A stretch of 15,754 bases of DNA from JBLNBQ01 sp050260095 (GTDB lineage: Bacteria > Bacillota > UBA5301 > DYFA01). Made by a program: the position numbers and the translations under genes. This document shows positions 13,165-15,754 of this stretch, piece by piece. The notes below the pieces were generated by a model, which was not told where the DNA came from, did no database searches, and worked only from the letters and a program-made list of their open reading frames with translations. Position 1 is the stretch's first letter, and each line of letters starts with the position of its first letter. The DNA lies in assembly GCA_050260095.1 (NCBI GenBank), contig JBLNBQ010000147.1, positions 1 through 15,754 of the forward strand, written 5' to 3'.

Positions 13165-14568
13165 ATGGAACTCAGACAATACCTCCAGGTCATCTCCAAG
13201 CACCGCTGGTTAATCGTCCTCCTGACGGTGAGCGCGGTTATGGCGAGCTACGTGGCTTCCCGCCTCATGACGCCCATCTATGAGGCGACCACCAGCATTC
13301 TCCTAAAGGACCAGTCGGCCCTGTCCAACCCCTTCCTCGAGGCGCTCAGCGGGCAGGGACAGTCCGCGGGGGTCGCCGACTTCGTCGAGGTCTTGAAGAG
13401 CAAGAGCCTGCTCTACCAGGTCGCGCGCCAACATGACCTCGTCCCCCGCCTGAACTCCCCCGAGCTGGAGCGGTTGCGCCAGGCCGTCACGGTGCAACCG
13501 GTGACGGGGACCAACGTGGTGCGGATTTCCGTGGAGCACGCCTCGCCGGAGACCGCCCGCGACCTCGCCAACGACTTGGTGCGGGAATTCATCCTGGAGA
13601 ACCAGAAAGAGGACACCAGCGAGACCCGGGGGGCGCGGACCTTCATCGAGGAACAGCTGGGGACCGTCAGCCGGGACCTGGCCCAGGCGGAGGACGAGTT
13701 GCGCCGCTACAAGCAAGAGAACAAGGTCTTCGCCCCGGAAGAGGAAGTCAAGGCTGCCCTTGACCAGATCGCCAAGCTCGAAGCGATGCGGGCGGAGGCC
13801 GCCGTGGGTCTGGACGAGGCTGCCACGCGCCTCGCCCAAATCACCCGGCAGCTCGCCGCCCAGAAGCAGACGGTGATCTCGGCGACGACCATTGCGGCCA
13901 ACCCGCTGATCGACAGCCTCAAGGCCAAGCTGGTCGACCTGGAGGTGGAGTTGGCCGGGGCCCGGCAGAAGTACACCGACAGGCATCCCTCGGTGGTCGC
14001 CCTCCTCTCCCAGATCGAGGAGGTCAAGGCGCAGATGCGGCAGGCCGCCGACCGCGTGGTTAGCGCCCAGACCGAGACGACCAACCCGCTGTACCAGGAC
14101 CTGTACGCCAAGGTGGGCGAGCTGCAGGTCGAGCAACTGGCGCTGGGCGTCCGGCGCGACACCTTGAGCCGGCTCATCGCCGAGCAGGACCGGACTTTCA
14201 CCCAACTGCCCGAAAAAGAGCTGCAGCTCACCAGGCTGACCCGCAACGCCAAGGTGACGGAGCAGATCTACCTCATGCTCAAGCAGAAGGCGGAGGAGCT
14301 GCGCATCACCGAAGCGATGAAGAGCGGCAACGTGCGGATCATCGACCCGGCAGTGACACCGACGGAGCCGGTCCGGCCGCGCACGGCCCTCAACGTGGCG
14401 ATCGCGGCTTTTCTGGCGCTCTTCGTGGGCGTCGGGCTGGCGTTTTTGCTCGAGTACCTGGATACCACGATCCGGACGCCCGAAGAGCTGGAGCAACTGC
14501 TCGGGCTGCCGGTGCTCGGCCAGATACCGTCGTACCTGCCGCAGCACCTCAAGCGGTACGGGTATTGA
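13165..14568 (+). CDS. Polysaccharide co-polymerase / chain-length determinant (Wzz/CapA-type)
   Basis: The product is an inner-membrane polysaccharide co-polymerase that sets polymer length and activates its partner BY-kinase. In 467 residues it shows an N-terminal Wzz domain with a first membrane helix at about 15-34 (WLIVLLTVSAVMASYVASRLM), the post-helix segment PIYEATTSILLK, a long extracytoplasmic coiled-coil region about 150-390, and a GNVR-type domain (LPEKELQLTRLTRNAKVTEQIYLMLKQKAEELRI, then GNVRIIDPAVTPTEPVRPR). A second helix follows at about 408-430, then a short cytoplasmic tail (LDTTIRTPEELEQLLGLPVLGQIP) of the kind that touches the kinase. Unlike proteobacterial Wzc, the kinase is a separate protein, which is the Firmicutes arrangement. 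ATG 13165 has AGGAGG (13154-13159) 5 nt upstream. The stop lies 17 bp before the kinase start. Confidence 0.92.
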   Translation: MELRQYLQVISKHRWLIVLLTVSAVMASYVASRLMTPIYEATTSILLKDQSALSNPFLEALSGQGQSAGVADFVEVLKSKSLLYQVARQHDLVPRLNSPELERLRQAVTVQPVTGTNVVRISVEHASPETARDLANDLVREFILENQKEDTSETRGARTFIEEQLGTVSRDLAQAEDELRRYKQENKVFAPEEEVKAALDQIAKLEAMRAEAAVGLDEAATRLAQITRQLAAQKQTVISATTIAANPLIDSLKAKLVDLEVELAGARQKYTDRHPSVVALLSQIEEVKAQMRQAADRVVSAQTETTNPLYQDLYAKVGELQVEQLALGVRRDTLSRLIAEQDRTFTQLPEKELQLTRLTRNAKVTEQIYLMLKQKAEELRITEAMKSGNVRIIDPAVTPTEPVRPRTALNVAIAAFLALFVGVGLAFLLEYLDTTIRTPEELEQLLGLPVLGQIPSYLPQHLKRYGY

Positions 14569-14585
14569 ACACAGGTGGTGGACCA

Positions 14586-15329
14586 ATGAAGCCGGTCAAG
14601 AAGCAGGCGGAGCTGGAACCCCGCAAGCTGCTGATCAAAAGTCTGGGCTCGAACTCGCCGGTCGTGGAGGCCTTCCGGACCCTCCGCACCAACCTCCAGT
14701 TCGCCGGCGTCAAGGCGCCCCTGAAGGTGATCGAGGTCACGAGCACGGCCCCGGGCGAGGGCAAGTCCAGCGTGGCGGCGAACCTGGCCTCGGTCATGGC
14801 CTTGGCGAGCGGCGCCGGGTGTGTATTGGTCGACGCCGACCTGCGCAAGCCGGTCCAGGCCAAGACCTTCGGGCTGAGCGGCCGGGTCGGACTGACCAAC
14901 GTCCTGATGGGCTCCCTCACCTGGCGGGAGGCGCTCAAGGAGACGGGGATCGAGGGACTGAAGCTCCTGCCGAGCGGTCCGACGCCGCCGAATCCCGCGG
15001 AACTTTTGGAGAGCGAGGCCATGGCCAAGCTCCTGGCCGAGCTGCGGGAGGCCCACGACGTGGTGATCGTCGACACCCCCCCGGCCCTGCCAGTGACGGA
15101 TGCCGCCCTGCTTGCCCCGAAGGTGGACGGGACGATTCTGGTGGTCCGGGCCGGTAGCACCCCCAGGGAGGCGGCTCTCCGCGGCAAGCAGCTCTCGGAG
15201 AACGCCCACGCCAGAATCGTGGGGGTCGTCCTCAACCAGGTACAGCCCAAGGACAGCCGGTACCAGCATTATTACCACTACTACTCGGATCACGAGCGCG
15301 AAGCGATGGCGACACAGAGTGTCTCATAG
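14586..15329 (+). CDS. cpsD: BY-kinase (CpsD/CapB-type tyrosine autokinase)
   Basis: This is a bacterial tyrosine kinase that autophosphorylates a C-terminal tyrosine cluster and cycles with a PHP phosphatase to control capsule/EPS polymerisation. The 247-residue protein has the oligomerisation motif ExxRxxR at E28-R31-R34 (VVEAFRTLRTNLQF), Walker A STAPGEGKSS at 53-62, Walker A' VLVDADLRKP at 80-89 and Walker B VVIVDTPP at 159-166. The Tyr cluster RYQHYYHYYSDHE holds Y226, Y229, Y230, Y232 and Y233. It lacks its own membrane segments, so activation depends on the preceding Wzz-type protein. ATG 14586 has a weak GGTGG site; a TTG at 14565 overlapping the upstream stop has no better support. 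The next gene, its likely phosphatase, starts 54 bp later. The symbol follows the streptococcal homologue. Confidence 0.93.
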   Translation: MKPVKKQAELEPRKLLIKSLGSNSPVVEAFRTLRTNLQFAGVKAPLKVIEVTSTAPGEGKSSVAANLASVMALASGAGCVLVDADLRKPVQAKTFGLSGRVGLTNVLMGSLTWREALKETGIEGLKLLPSGPTPPNPAELLESEAMAKLLAELREAHDVVIVDTPPALPVTDAALLAPKVDGTILVVRAGSTPREAALRGKQLSENAHARIVGVVLNQVQPKDSRYQHYYHYYSDHEREAMATQSVS

Positions 15330-15383
15330 GGGTGGTAGACTGGTCCTTGCTGACACGACGCACAGGGAAAGGGACGACACCAG

Positions 15384-15754
15384 ATGACCGAAGATGGTCG
15401 GGTCTTGCCGATCATTGACCTCCACAGCCACATCCTTCCCGGGCTGGACGACGGCCCGGCGAAGCTCGAAGAAGCCGTGGCCCTGCTCAAACTGCTTTCG
15501 GCCGACGGCGTGCGGACAGTGGTGGCTACCCCCCACGTGGCGCCGGGGTTCTTCTGGCCCTACGACCCTGCCCGGATGGCGGACAAGCTGGCGGAACTCC
15601 GCCAGGCGGCCCAGGGCGCCGGAATCGGCCTCCAGATCGTCGGCGGGGCGGAGATCTACCTCTCGCCCGACGTCGTGCCTCTGGCCCAGCGGGGCGAGCT
15701 GCCGACGCTCGGCGACAGCCAGTACGTCCTGGTGGAGTTCCCCCGGGAAGACGT
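15384..15754 (+). CDS. cpsB: PHP-type tyrosine phosphatase (CpsB/CapC-type), 5' part
   Basis: The gene runs off the window; 123 complete codons are visible of a family that is about 250 residues long. The N-terminus matches the metal-dependent PHP phosphatases that dephosphorylate CpsD-type kinases. Features are DLHSHILPGLDDGP at 12-25 (metal ligands H14 and H16), VATPHV at 47-52 (H51), the GGAEIYL block at 87-93 (E90) and YVLVEFP at 114-120. ATG 15384 is 10 nt after AAAGGG (15368-15373), a rather long spacing, but homology begins within ten residues so the start is sound. It follows the kinase gene in the same direction, as in capsule loci of streptococci and Bacillus. Metal binding and phosphatase activity are assigned by family, and the C-terminal half cannot be checked here. 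Confidence 0.9.
   Translation, partial: MTEDGRVLPIIDLHSHILPGLDDGPAKLEEAVALLKLLSADGVRTVVATPHVAPGFFWPYDPARMADKLAELRQAAQGAGIGLQIVGGAEIYLSPDVVPLAQRGELPTLGDSQYVLVEFPRED

Noticed and set aside
13303..14586. Minus-strand open frame of about 427 codons opposite the chain-length determinant
   Set aside because: It is antisense to a gene with membrane helices and a GNVR-type domain, and encodes a Leu/Gly/Arg-rich sequence without motifs.
15330..15383. 54-bp gap between kinase and phosphatase genes as a promoter or terminator site
   Set aside because: I see neither a hairpin with a T-run nor convincing -35/-10 hexamers; it reads as an ordinary intra-operon spacer.

Overview
The window looks like chromosomal DNA of a high-G+C, probably spore-forming Firmicute, most like the thermophilic Moorella/Desulfotomaculum/Symbiobacterium type. 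The assignment is inferred from three things. The gene order tmk-darA-yaaR-holB-ricT-...-rsmI-(abrB reversed) is the classic Bacillota replication-origin-proximal neighbourhood. The AbrB protein has the C-terminal CxxC/CxxC extension seen in that group. The ribosome-binding sites are strong AGGAGG types, with frequent GTG and TTG starts. No rRNA, tRNA, CRISPR array, insertion sequence or prophage gene was found.

Region 1 (1-4244, + strand) is a tightly packed housekeeping operon. It holds the 3' end of an R3H-domain nucleic-acid-binding ATPase, thymidylate kinase, the c-di-AMP receptor DarA, the DUF327 protein YaaR, DNA polymerase III delta' subunit, and RicT with a long basic low-complexity tail. 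Region 2 (4186-5805, - strand) is one gene for a MurE-shaped protein in which every catalytic signature I can align is degraded. It sits, inverted, where Bacillus subtilis has yabA-yabB(trmN6)-yazA, and its 3' end overlaps that of ricT by 59 bp. Region 3 (5897-7089) holds rsmI (+) and convergent abrB (-), separated by a double hairpin terminator.

Region 4 (7090-7326) is a regulatory space between divergent promoters. It contains a putative Spo0A box next to the abrB promoter, an inverted repeat, and helically phased direct repeats ahead of an extended -10 promoter. Region 5 (7327-11646, +) is a probable three-gene operon: a TrpX/ABC_sub_bind-type binding protein with no export signal, a tandem (internally duplicated) U32-family protein with two cysteine sets, and a class III aminotransferase with a four-cysteine insertion. 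No permease or ATPase accompanies the binding protein.

Region 6 (about 11650-15754, +) is the start of an exopolysaccharide/capsule assembly locus. It encodes a secreted Poly_export protein with four SLBB repeats (two nearly identical at DNA level), a Wzz/CapA-type chain-length determinant, a BY-kinase (CpsD/CapB type), and the beginning of a CpsB/CapC-type PHP tyrosine phosphatase cut by the window end. The four products form the known Wzy-dependent export and tyrosine-phosphorylation control module.

The best candidates for something undescribed are the MurE-like pseudoenzyme and the cytosolic binding protein/tandem-U32/aminotransferase operon.
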